Source: JBEVJK01 sp963791325
GTDB lineage: Bacteria > Pseudomonadota > Alphaproteobacteria > Rhizobiales > Rhizobiaceae
Reading direction: 5' to 3'
Length of the DNA: 64,000 nucleotides
Assembly (NCBI GenBank): GCA_963791325.1
Contig: CAWBRU010000018.1
Span: forward strand, 1 to 64,000
Shown here: positions 19,007 through 27,113 of the stretch, in pieces
How positions within the stretch are numbered: position 1 is the first letter of the stretch
Layout of the letters: every line of letters starts with the position of its first letter
Position numbers and translations under genes: made by a program
Notes under the pieces: model-generated
What the model was told of the DNA's origin: nothing
Seen by the model: the letters and a program-made list of their open reading frames with translations, nothing else
Databases searched by the model: none

Positions 19007-20032
19007 TCAGCCGCGAGCCCGCCGCCGATCGCGCCGGCTGCTGCTGCCTTCTTCGGCGGCGCCGCTTTGCGCGGCCTGCTTGTTGCGCAGCGGACCGATC
19101 CGCTCGACCACCGTCGCCACCGTCGGCCGTGTCGATCTGACATGGCTGTCCAACGCCTCGCGCATCGCCTTAAGGTGCGCGAAGGAGGTGCCGCAGCAGC
19201 CGCCGATGATCTTTGCGCCGCTGTCGATCGCCAGCCGGGCATAGTCGGCCATCAGCGCGGGCGTTCCGGAATAATGAATCTCGGAGCCGCGGAACTCCGG
19301 AATGCCGCAATTGCCCTTGACGATGACGGTCGCCTCGGGCCGCGCTTCGGTCATATCCAGCAGGGACGAAAGGATGTCGGCGGCGCCGACGCCGCAATTG
19401 GCCCCGACCGCCATCGGCGGCACGCCGAGCCCGTCGGCGACCTCGTGGATTTGCTTCGGCGGCAGCCCCATCATTGTGCGTCCGGCGGTGTCGAACGAAC
19501 CGGTATAGGTGTAGGGCAGGCCGACGCGGATGGCCGCCTCGGCGGCAGCGCGGATCTCGTCCGGCGCCGACATGGTCTCGATCCAGGCGATCTCGGCCCC
19601 GCCGGCCTTCAGCCCGGCGATCTGCTCGGCGAAGGCATCGACCGCCTCGTCATAGGTCAAGGCGCCGAGCGGCACCAGAAGCTCGCCGGTCGGCCCGACC
19701 GAGCCGGCGACGATGACCTGGCGGGGCGTGGCATCGGCCACCTTGCGGGCGATCTCGGCGGCGCGCCGGTTGAGGCTGTGCACCCGGTCCTGGGCGTGGT
19801 GGAGCTTGAGCCGGTGGCGGGTGCCGCCGAAGGAATTGGTGAGGATAATGTCGGCGCCGGCATCGACAAAGCCCTGGTGGAGGGCCTCGATCTTCTCGGG
19901 CGCGGTCTCGTTCCAGAGTTCCGGCGCCTCGCCGGCCTCCAGGCCCATGGCAAACAGGTTGGTGCCCGTGGCGCCGTCGGCCAGCAGCACGCCCTTCTCT
20001 TCGATCAGACGCTGGAGCGGGTGCGCGGTCAT
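19007..20032 (-). CDS. bmt: Betaine-homocysteine S-methyltransferase
   Basis: The 341-residue cytoplasmic enzyme belongs to the zinc-dependent homocysteine methyltransferase family, transferring a methyl group from glycine betaine to homocysteine to form dimethylglycine and methionine. DGATGTNLFAMGLEAG opens the barrel. The zinc cysteines lie in GANCGVGAAD and in GGCCGTSFAHL. The last 30 residues are a basic low-complexity tail (RRDRRRARG). The dimethylglycine product fits the dimethylglycine-dehydrogenase-like enzyme encoded 4.4 kb away. A promoter and an ArsR/SahR-like operator are readable 39-67 bases upstream of the ATG. DMSP-type thetins are an alternative methyl donor for some family members. 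Confidence 0.9.
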   Translation of the reverse strand: MTAHPLQRLIEEKGVLLADGATGTNLFAMGLEAGEAPELWNETAPEKIEALHQGFVDAGADIILTNSFGGTRHRLKLHHAQDRVHSLNRRAAEIARKVADATPRQVIVAGSVGPTGELLVPLGALTYDEAVDAFAEQIAGLKAGGAEIAWIETMSAPDEIRAAAEAAIRVGLPYTYTGSFDTAGRTMMGLPPKQIHEVADGLGVPPMAVGANCGVGAADILSSLLDMTEARPEATVIVKGNCGIPEFRGSEIHYSGTPALMADYARLAIDSGAKIIGGCCGTSFAHLKAMREALDSHVRSTRPTVATVVERIGPLRNKQAAQSGAAEEGSSSRRDRRRARG

Positions 20033-20070
20033 GGATTGTCGGCCTTCGGTGTTGGGAAAAAGTGAATAAC

Positions 20071-20099
20071 GATATAAAGAAGTCTTTATGTCTAGTCAA
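20071..20099 (-). promoter_or_regulatory. bmt promoter with a SahR-like operator
   Basis: On the minus strand TTGACT (-35, 20099-20094) and TATATC (-10, 20076-20071) are 17 bases apart, placing a transcript start about 30 bases before the bmt ATG. The spacer contains ATAAAGA-CT-TCTTTAT, a perfect 7-base inverted repeat (20074-20089). This resembles the operator of SahR, an ArsR-family regulator of methionine-cycle genes in alphaproteobacteria; that match is from memory. Repressor binding here would block RNA polymerase. Confidence 0.6.
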
Positions 20100-20111
20100 T
20101 CGTCGAGGATG

Positions 20112-20963
20112 TCAGATCGGGGGAAAATTGGCCTCCGCCAGGGTGCGGGCGAAGCCGGCGCTCTCATGCGCGTTGATTTCGGCGGCGCGGATCAGGTTGT
20201 CGAAGTGCCGGGTCAGCGAACGCACCGGCTGGGTGGCGTTGAGCACCAGATACATGTCGCCGGCATAGATCGCGGCGCGGATTGAGCCGAAGATCGTGTA
20301 GGGGACCGAATAGCGCATCCGCCCGTCATAGAGGAACAGCCGGAAGGTCGGGTAAAGGTCGTCGAGCAGGTGCGCCATGTGGGCGAGTTGCTGACGCCGC
20401 GCGGTCTCGGGAAAGCCGCTCCAGACGCCGAGGCCGCGGGCGAAGATTTCCAGGGTGTGACGCGGCATGCACACCTCCATGTCGGTCTCCGGACGGCGAT
20501 TGTAGTCGATGCGGTACTGCGTCTCGTCGGCCTGCGCCTCGCGGCTGCGGTTGGAGATGTCCGATTCGTAGTCGATCAGTTCGTTGGTGCGCAGCAGGTC
20601 GGGGATACCGGCCGGCACATAGCGGATTTTCGTGCCTGCCGCCTCGGCGTGCCAGCGGGCGAGCAGCGTGCGGCCGAAGCCGCCCGAGCCTTCCTCGATC
20701 TCGAAGCTTGCGCGGATCTCGCCGGTCAGGCCCTCGTCCTGGCTGAGGCCGAGCAGCCAGTCGAGCGACACCTTCTGCTCGGCCGCGATGTTGAGCAGCG
20801 TTTCTGCCCTGGGCAGCCGGGTGGACGCCCCGGCGAGCAGCTGCGACAGCGCCGACCGATCGATGCCCACAGCTGCGGCGAAAGCCGATTGGTTGAGGCC
20901 GGAACGGACCAAAATGAGCCGCAGCCGATCGCGGAACAGGGTCGAGAGATCGCGTTTGTCCAT
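20112..20963 (-). CDS. XRE-family transcriptional regulator
   Basis: The 283-residue protein has a Cro/C1 helix-turn-helix at about residues 8-65: LNQSAFAAAVGIDRSALSQL is the recognition part and AAEQKVSLDWLLGLSQDEG its end. The remaining 215 residues form a larger C-terminal domain, longer than in simple repressors, with no recognised family name but resembling regulators found beside betaine/carnitine-type catabolic genes. The ATG at 20963 is preferred over one seven codons upstream because AGAGG is well placed. The gene is divergent from the desaturase across a 261-base region with two inverted repeats, so it probably controls itself, the desaturase and perhaps neighbouring catabolic genes. 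Confidence 0.85.
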   Translation of the reverse strand: MDKRDLSTLFRDRLRLILVRSGLNQSAFAAAVGIDRSALSQLLAGASTRLPRAETLLNIAAEQKVSLDWLLGLSQDEGLTGEIRASFEIEEGSGGFGRTLLARWHAEAAGTKIRYVPAGIPDLLRTNELIDYESDISNRSREAQADETQYRIDYNRRPETDMEVCMPRHTLEIFARGLGVWSGFPETARRQQLAHMAHLLDDLYPTFRLFLYDGRMRYSVPYTIFGSIRAAIYAGDMYLVLNATQPVRSLTRHFDNLIRAAEINAHESAGFARTLAEANFPPI

Positions 20964-21224
20964 GCATGCCTCTGTCAGGAGCATGGCGGGCCCAGTTGGG
21001 AGGCCCGCTTTGAATCGGTTCGCCGGATCTGTGCAGCGCCGTCTAACTATCCCACCCAGCCTGGGGTTTTCCAGCCTCTTTGTTTACTTTCCGAAACAGA
21101 TGAGGCGGAAGAGGCGCATGATCAACGCTTTATGCGCATTGCCTCATTGTGGGACAGCTTTGTTCCTGACACCATTCTGTCAGGAATCGGGGGGATTCCG
21201 GCGATTGTGGCGGTCGTTGAGGAC
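20964..21224. promoter_or_regulatory. Divergent control region with two inverted repeats
   Basis: One perfect repeat, TTCCTGACA-ccattc-TGTCAGGAA, lies at 21163-21186, 38 bases before the desaturase start. A nested pair lies at 21100-21147: outer ATGAGGC/GCCTCAT and inner GCGCAT/ATGCGC. Both are suitable for binding a dimeric XRE repressor. The region between 21070 and 21100 is AT-rich (TTGTTTACTTT) and may hold a -35 element for the plus strand. Confidence 0.55.
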
Positions 21225-22238
21225 ATGGCTTTGATTGGGGCAAGGCGCCGTAGCGCGCCAAACATTGAGTGGCCGACGGTTCTGCTGATCATCGGCTGCT
21301 ACGGGGCTTGGGCGGGTGCCGGACTGCTGCTCTGGCCAGCCTATCCGGCGACGGCGATTGCGGTGCTGATCGTCACTGTCGCATTGCAATCGTCGCTGGT
21401 TCACGAAGTGCTTCATGGTCATCCGACGCGCAACGCGCGGATCAATGAAGCCTTCGTCTTCTTACCTATCGGTGTCGTTTGGCCCTACCGACGGTTCAAG
21501 TCGATCCATCTGAGGCACCATGCCGACGAACGCTTGACCGATCCGCTTGACGATCCGGAGAGCTACTACCAGGCGCTCTGGCAGCACCGGAAGCTGCCCG
21601 CCGCGATGCAGTTGCTGCTGCGGCTGAACAACACCATGGTCGGCCGGTTCGTGCTTGGCCCATGGCTCGCGGTCGCCGGGTTTGTCCTCGACGACGTCAA
21701 GCAGATGCGGGCCGGCAGCCGCCCGATTCGCACGGCCTGGGCCGTGCATGCGGCAGGGCTCGCCATTGTTCTGCCGATCGTCGCCTACGGCTTCGGCATG
21801 CCGCTATGGCTCTACATCTTGGGCCCGGTTTGGTTCGGGCAGTCGCTGATCGCCATCCGCACCTTCGCCGAGCACCAATGGTCGGAGAATCCGGAAGGCC
21901 GCACGATCATCGTCGAGCGCTCGCCGCTGTCGCTGCTGTTCCTCAACAACAACCTGCACTATGTCCACCACAAGATGCCGACCGCTGCCTGGTATCGGTT
22001 GCCCGCGCTGTTTCGCGAAAAGCGGGAGGAGTGGCTCAGGCTCAACAACGGCTATGTCTATCCCAATTACTGGGCGTTGCTGAAGCGCTTCGCCTTCCGC
22101 ATCAAGGAACCGGTGGTGCATCCGGTGCTGCGGCGCGCCCCTGAAGCCGGTCGCGCCTTTCGCCCGCGGGTCCATGGCCGCGCCTCGACCTACGGCGCCG
22201 GCAGCGTGCCGGTCCCCGCCGAGCCGTCGAAAGAGTGA
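21225..22238 (+). CDS. Membrane fatty-acid-desaturase-family di-iron enzyme
   Basis: The 337-residue membrane protein has the three histidine boxes of this family: HEVLHGHP at about residue 65, HLRHHAD at about residue 95, and YVHHKMP at about residue 248. These bind two iron atoms for O2-dependent desaturation or hydroxylation. Hydrophobic helices begin at residue 16 (TVLLIIGCYGAWAGAGLLLW). The start is uncertain: the ATG at 21225 is closest to the conserved domain; an ATG at 21132 would add 31 residues. The gene sits between an XRE regulator and betaine/DMSP genes rather than lipid genes, so a small quaternary-amine or sulfonium substrate is worth considering, though a lipid substrate is the default. 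Confidence 0.85.
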   Translation: MALIGARRRSAPNIEWPTVLLIIGCYGAWAGAGLLLWPAYPATAIAVLIVTVALQSSLVHEVLHGHPTRNARINEAFVFLPIGVVWPYRRFKSIHLRHHADERLTDPLDDPESYYQALWQHRKLPAAMQLLLRLNNTMVGRFVLGPWLAVAGFVLDDVKQMRAGSRPIRTAWAVHAAGLAIVLPIVAYGFGMPLWLYILGPVWFGQSLIAIRTFAEHQWSENPEGRTIIVERSPLSLLFLNNNLHYVHHKMPTAAWYRLPALFREKREEWLRLNNGYVYPNYWALLKRFAFRIKEPVVHPVLRRAPEAGRAFRPRVHGRASTYGAGSVPVPAEPSKE

Positions 22239-22285
22239 GCCCGACATCTTGCCTGCCGGTTTGAACGGCGGCAAAGCTCGCCGAC

Positions 22286-23136
22286 ATGACTCCGATTGCC
22301 GCCTTGCCGATGTATGACTGGCCCGAGGCCGTGGCCGAGACCGAGGCCGAGTGGGCCGAGCTCCGGGCTGCGCTTGCGGCGGGCGGCGTGGATGCGCCGG
22401 CGGTCCTCACCCGCCGCAATGGCGACCTGCCGGCCGTCCCGGGGGAATCGTCGACGCCGCCGGCGCTGTGCTCGCCCCTGATCCTGGACGCCTGCCGCCG
22501 GACGAGCTCGACCTGCCGACGCTCTGGCGCCATCCCGCGCTTCTGTTCGCGCAGAGCTGTTGGGGACCGCTCGAATACGGGCTTGGCGATGCCGTCGAGG
22601 TGATCGGGCAGCCGAACTACGACCGCTTTGAAGGCGGCCGGGGGCCGTTTTATTCCAGCGCCTTGGTAATGCGGCGGCAAGGCCGGACCAGTTCGGCGCG
22701 CGGCATCGCCGCGCCGCCCGACGGACGGGCGGCGATCCCGCTGGCAGGGCTGGAAGGCGTTCGCCTGGCCTACAACAGTCGCGACTCGATGTCCGGCTTC
22801 CTGGCGCTGTCGCGCGATCTAGCTGCCCGCGGCGGCAGCCTCGATGTGTTTGCGCGACGGCTCGAATGCGGCTCGCATCGCGGCTCGCTGCGCGCGGTCG
22901 CCGACGGCCGCGCCGACCTCGCCGCCATCGACTGCCGCAGCTGGGCGTTGGCGCAGCGCTTCGAAGACGCCGCCGCTTCGCTCACGGTGGTCGGCTGGAC
23001 CGCGCTGCGCCCGGGCTTGCCCTATATCACCGGGCGTCGCACGGCTCCCGCGATGGTCGTGGCTATGCGTTCGGCATTGGCGGAGCTGGCGCAGCGCGCG
23101 ATTCAGCCACCGAGCAGGCGCCGGTCCAGCGGGTAG
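22286..23136 (+). pseudogene. PhnD/transferrin-like substrate-binding-type protein, one-base frameshift
   Basis: The first frame begins IAALPMYDWPEAVAETEAEW, the hallmark start of cytosolic PhnD-like proteins. It changes frame at the G-run 22441-22445. Adding one G there yields VPGGIVDAAGAVLAP and continues into LDLPTLWRHPALLFAQSCWG, VRLAYNSRDSMSGFLALS and VADGRADLAAIDCRSWAL. All expected blocks are then present, giving about 283 codons. There is no signal peptide, so the usual transporter role is doubtful; related proteins often accompany regulatory or catabolic genes. Its last 34 bases overlap the 3' end of the convergent dddP gene. The lesion is a homopolymer indel, so a sequencing error is possible. 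Confidence 0.75.
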
Positions 23137-24449
23137 CGCGACAGCTGCCGGTGACCGCTTTCCGTGATCAGCACCTGCTCCTCAAGCTTGACCCCCTCGC
23201 GGCCGCCGAGGCGCCCGATATAGCTTTCCGCGCAGACCACCATGCCCGGCTCGAGCACGCCGTCGGGCGTGTCCTCGGTCCAGTCGGCGTGGTGCGGCAA
23301 GGTCGGGTATTCATCGGCAAGGCCGACGCCGTGGAAGAGCACGCCATAGCGGGCGGGGAAGCAATCCGGCGGCGGGTTCCTGGCCCGTTCGGAGAGTTCG
23401 CGGAAACCCGTTCCGGGGCCAAGCAGTGCGACGTTTGCAGCGATCTGGTCGGCCGCGATCCGGTAGAGCTCGCCTTGCTCGGGCAGGGGGGATCCGTCGC
23501 CGGCGAGCCAGGTCCGCGACAGGTCGGCACAGAAACCGTAGGGGCCGATCAGGTCGGTGTCGAAGGCGACGAGGTCGCCAGCCTCGATGGTTCGCGCCGA
23601 GCACTCCTGAAACCACGGATTGGTGCGCGGTCCAGAGGCCAGGAGCCGCGTCTCGATCCACTCGCCGCCGCGCGCGATGTTGCCGCGATGCAGCTCCGCC
23701 CATAGCGCGTTCTCGGTGATGCCGGGCCCCAGCGCGGCCTCCATCTCCGCCATGGCGGCCTCGCATGCGGCGATCGACCGGCGCATGCAGAGGATCTCGT
23801 CGGGCGATTTGATCAGCCGCGCCTCTTCCATGACCGCTTCGCCGTCGGCAACGCCGATGCCCTCGGCAGCAAGCGCGCCGACCCCAGCGGGATCGAGATG
23901 ATCGACCGCCAGCCGCCGGTTGCCGCCGCCCGCCGAGCGGACGAGATCGGCGATCTCGCCGGCCCAGCGCTGTGCTCGCCTGCCCGACAGGTCGCCGCCA
24001 TAGAGATAGAGGAAGGACGTCGCCGGCCTGACCTCGTCGACCATGCCGGCGTGGTCCGAGAGGTGCTCGCAGGAAAAATAGTCGAACAGCACGACCGGCC
24101 CTTGGGTCGCGACGAAGCAGTGCCGGGTGGCATTGTGGGCGACCCAGAGCTGCATGTTGGTGCTGTCGGTGGCGTAGCGGATGTTGATCGGATCGTAGAG
24201 CAGTACGCCGGCCAGATCGCGCCGGGCAAGCTCGGCGCGGATCCGGTTCAGCCGGTAGGCCCGCATCGCCGCAAGATCGGGCGCGCCGATGCCGGCTGCA
24301 CGCCATTCCCCCTCGGCAAGCTCGCCATAGCCGAGCGCGTGCTGGTTAAGCGCCGCGGCCTTGCGCCGCGCCGCCTGCCGCAAGTCGACTGCGTCGGCCG
24401 GATCGAACGGCATGATCTTGCGGCCGCGGCCGGAATGATCCGGGGGCAT
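23103..24449 (-). CDS. dddP: DddP-type DMSP lyase (M24 metallopeptidase fold)
   Basis: The 448-residue protein contains blocks characteristic of DddP: YDPINIRYATDSTNMQLW, RGGEWIETRLLASGPRTNPW and FDTDLIGPYGFCADLSRTW. The metal ligands are Asp297, Asp299, Asp309, His373, Glu408 and Glu423. These are each exactly two positions after the ligands I recall for characterised DddP (295, 297, 307, 371, 406, 421). Tyr368 and Asp379 match the catalytic Tyr366 and Asp377 with the same offset. DddP cleaves dimethylsulfoniopropionate to DMS and acrylate in the cytoplasm. It is the third gene of the operon starting with mttB-like, 21 bases behind the dehydrogenase. A start 12 codons further in is possible. 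A DddP-like hydrolase for another betaine is the main alternative. Confidence 0.75.
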   Translation of the reverse strand: MPPDHSGRGRKIMPFDPADAVDLRQAARRKAAALNQHALGYGELAEGEWRAAGIGAPDLAAMRAYRLNRIRAELARRDLAGVLLYDPINIRYATDSTNMQLWVAHNATRHCFVATQGPVVLFDYFSCEHLSDHAGMVDEVRPATSFLYLYGGDLSGRRAQRWAGEIADLVRSAGGGNRRLAVDHLDPAGVGALAAEGIGVADGEAVMEEARLIKSPDEILCMRRSIAACEAAMAEMEAALGPGITENALWAELHRGNIARGGEWIETRLLASGPRTNPWFQECSARTIEAGDLVAFDTDLIGPYGFCADLSRTWLAGDGSPLPEQGELYRIAADQIAANVALLGPGTGFRELSERARNPPPDCFPARYGVLFHGVGLADEYPTLPHHADWTEDTPDGVLEPGMVVCAESYIGRLGGREGVKLEEQVLITESGHRQLSRYPLDRRLLGG

Positions 24450-24470
24450 CGGTGAGCCCGTCAGCCGCCG

Positions 24471-27038
24471 TCAGCCGCGCATCCGCTCGCCGGCCGGGTC
24501 GAACAGCGGCTCCTTGACGATGCGCGCGGGCTGCCGCCGGCCGAGGATCTCGATCTCGAACAGACCGGCCGAATCGTCGTCGGCCAGAGCGGCCGGCACA
24601 TAGCCTTGCGCCATCGACTGCCGGACATAATGCGCATAGCCGCCCGAGGTCACCCAGCCGACCACCCGCCAGGGACCGTCGACGATGCCATGGATCGTGC
24701 CGGCATCGCTGCTCGGGGATTTCTCCAGTGCCTTGCCGGTCGCGTCGAAGCGCGGCGCGCCGTAGCCATGCGGTGGCTCGACGCTGCCGAAATCCCGATC
24801 CACCTTGGCCCATACCGGTTCGTCGCCCATCACGTCGGCATCGGCGGCATCGACGACGAACGACACGCGCCGCAATTTCGGACCCTCGGCCCGTTCGCGC
24901 GCTGCCGCTTCGCGGCCGATGAAATCGTTCTTTTCCATCCGCACGAAACGATCGAGCGATCCTTCATAGGGCCCATAGATCGGCCGCAGCTCGCGGAACC
25001 AGGTGGGGAAGTTCTTTTCCAGCCGCATCGACAGCAGCGCCCGCATGCCGAAATCGACGATGCCGAATTCTTCGCCGGCCGCCTTGATCGCTTGGTAGAC
25101 CAGCCGCTGATAGGCCGGCGCCATCCAGATCTCGTAGCCGAGGTCGCCCGTGTAGCTGATGCGGTTGACCATGGCCGGGGCGCCGCCCACCGCCATCTCG
25201 CGGAAGTCCATGAAGCGGAAGGCGGCGGTCGAGACGTCCTCGTCGACCAGCTTGGCCAGAACGGCCTGCGCCTTGGGGCCGGCGATCGACAGGCCGACCA
25301 GCGTCTGGTCGTAGCGGTGAAGCGTCACCGAGCCGTCCTGCGGCAAATGGCGCTCGAACCAGCGCATGTGATACTTTTGCGCGGCCGACGAGCCGAAGAT
25401 CAGGAACCGCTCGGGGCCGGCCTTGGCGATGGTGAAATCGCCGATCAGCTTGCCGAACTCGTTGAGCATCGGCGTTAGCACGAGGCGGCCGATCTTGGGC
25501 ATGCGGTTGGTCATCAAGCGGTTGAGGAAATCCTCCGAACCTGGCCCGGCAACTTGATATTTGGCAAAGTTGGCAATCTCGGTGACGCCGACCAATTCGC
25601 GGGTCGCGCGGACCTCGCGGCCGACATGCTCGAAATCGTTCGAGCGGTGGAAGGAGACGACGTCCTTGGCCGGGGTGCCCTGCGGCGCGAACCAGAGCGG
25701 CGTCTCCAGGCCCCAGCTGTCGCCCATCACGGCATTCCGGGCGACCATGGTGTCGTAGAGCGGCGTGGTCTGAGCCGGGCGCGCGGCGGGCAGCTCCTCG
25801 TTGGGGAAGCGGATCGAGAAGCGGCGCGAATAGTTCTCGCGCACCTTGGCGTTGGTGTAGCGCAGGCTTGCCCACTCGCCGAAGCGGGCGACGTCCATGC
25901 CCCACACGTCGAAGCCGGGGTCGCCATCGACCATCCAGTTGGACAGCGCCAGGCCGACGCCGCCGCCCTGGCTGAAGCCGGCCATCACCGCGCAGGCGCA
26001 CCAGAAATTGGTCAGCCCCTGGACCGGCCCGACCAGCGGGTTGCCGTCGGGCGCGAAGGTGAACGGCCCGTTGATCACCTGCTTGATGCCGGCCTTCTCG
26101 ATTCCGGGGAAATGGCGAAAGCCGACCTCGAGCGACGGCGCGATCCGGTCGATGTCGGGCGGCAGCAGCTCGTGGCCGAAGCTCCACGGGGTCGTCAGCG
26201 GCGACCAGGGCGTCGCCTTTTTCTCATAGGTGCCGAGCAGGATGCCGTTGCGCTCCTGCCGGGTGTAGATCTCGCCCTTGAAATCGATGACGCCGATCAT
26301 CTCGCGGCCGGTGTCGCGATTGAAGGCCTCGACCTCGGGCATCGGCTCGGTCAGCAGATACATGTGCTCCATGGCGAGCAGCGGCAGCTCGAGCCCGACC
26401 ATGCGGCCGACCTCGCGCGCCCACAGCCCGCCGCAATTGACGACATGCTCGGCTTTGACGGTGCCTTTTTCGGTGACCACGTCCCAGGTGCCGTCGGCGG
26501 CCTGGGTGAGCTCGACCACGCGGTTCCTGAGCACGATCTCGGCGCCGAGCTTGCGGGCCGCCTTGGCGTAGGCATGGGTGGTGCCGGACGGATCGAGGTG
26601 GCCCTCGACGGGATCCCACATCGCGCCGACGAAGTGGCTGTCATCCATCAGCGGGAACATCGCCTTGGCCTCGGAGGGCGTGATCAGCTCGGTCTCCATG
26701 CCGAGATAGCGGCCCTTGGCGTGGGACAGGCGCAGGAAATCCATGCGCTCCGGCGTGTCGGCCATCATCACGCCGCCGGTGAGATGAAGCCCGCAGGACT
26801 GGCCGGAAAGCTCTTCGATCTCGCGGTAGAGCTGGACGGTATAGGCCTGCAGCTTGGCAACGTTGGGGTCGCCGTTCAACGTATGGAAGCCGCCTGCGGC
26901 ATGCCAGGAGGAGCCCGAGGTCAGCTCCGAGCGCTCGATCAGCAGGACGTCGGTCCAGCCGGCGCGCGCCAGGTGAAACAGCACCGAGCAGCCGACCACC
27001 CCACCCCCGATGACAACAGCTTTAGCATGCGATTTCAT
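24471..27038 (-). CDS. Dimethylglycine/sarcosine dehydrogenase-like FAD enzyme with GcvT domains
   Basis: The 855-residue protein has an N-terminal FAD domain (residues 5-370) starting VVIGGGVVGCSVLFHLARAG, with His46 in SGSSWHAAGG where these enzymes attach FAD covalently. The second half (about 430-830) is a GcvT-type folate domain pair, as in dimethylglycine and sarcosine dehydrogenases. These oxidise N-methyl groups and hand the one-carbon unit to tetrahydrofolate. It is the middle gene of a three-gene operon, 75 bases behind the mttB-like gene and 21 before dddP. Bmt nearby would produce dimethylglycine. The exact substrate (dimethylglycine, sarcosine or another N-methyl amino acid) cannot be read off. 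Confidence 0.85.
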   Translation of the reverse strand: MKSHAKAVVIGGGVVGCSVLFHLARAGWTDVLLIERSELTSGSSWHAAGGFHTLNGDPNVAKLQAYTVQLYREIEELSGQSCGLHLTGGVMMADTPERMDFLRLSHAKGRYLGMETELITPSEAKAMFPLMDDSHFVGAMWDPVEGHLDPSGTTHAYAKAARKLGAEIVLRNRVVELTQAADGTWDVVTEKGTVKAEHVVNCGGLWAREVGRMVGLELPLLAMEHMYLLTEPMPEVEAFNRDTGREMIGVIDFKGEIYTRQERNGILLGTYEKKATPWSPLTTPWSFGHELLPPDIDRIAPSLEVGFRHFPGIEKAGIKQVINGPFTFAPDGNPLVGPVQGLTNFWCACAVMAGFSQGGGVGLALSNWMVDGDPGFDVWGMDVARFGEWASLRYTNAKVRENYSRRFSIRFPNEELPAARPAQTTPLYDTMVARNAVMGDSWGLETPLWFAPQGTPAKDVVSFHRSNDFEHVGREVRATRELVGVTEIANFAKYQVAGPGSEDFLNRLMTNRMPKIGRLVLTPMLNEFGKLIGDFTIAKAGPERFLIFGSSAAQKYHMRWFERHLPQDGSVTLHRYDQTLVGLSIAGPKAQAVLAKLVDEDVSTAAFRFMDFREMAVGGAPAMVNRISYTGDLGYEIWMAPAYQRLVYQAIKAAGEEFGIVDFGMRALLSMRLEKNFPTWFRELRPIYGPYEGSLDRFVRMEKNDFIGREAAARERAEGPKLRRVSFVVDAADADVMGDEPVWAKVDRDFGSVEPPHGYGAPRFDATGKALEKSPSSDAGTIHGIVDGPWRVVGWVTSGGYAHYVRQSMAQGYVPAALADDDSAGLFEIEILGRRQPARIVKEPLFDPAGERMRG

Positions 27039-27113
27039 GATATTCAGCCTAGTTCTTCAAGCGTTAAACAACTTGTTGGCCGTTTCAAATTGCAGACGGG
27101 CGGCGATCAGCCG

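Noticed and set aside
23103..24449. Ectoine hydrolase (DoeA) or a general Xaa-Pro peptidase as the identity of the M24 protein
   Set aside because: The N-terminal and metal-site blocks follow DddP with a constant two-residue offset and do not match what I recall of DoeA.
27039..27113. A shared XRE or regulator box (AACAAGTTGTT) before the FAD/GcvT gene
   Set aside because: A loosely similar string occurs near 18927-18939, but the match is short, gapped and only in AT-rich DNA.
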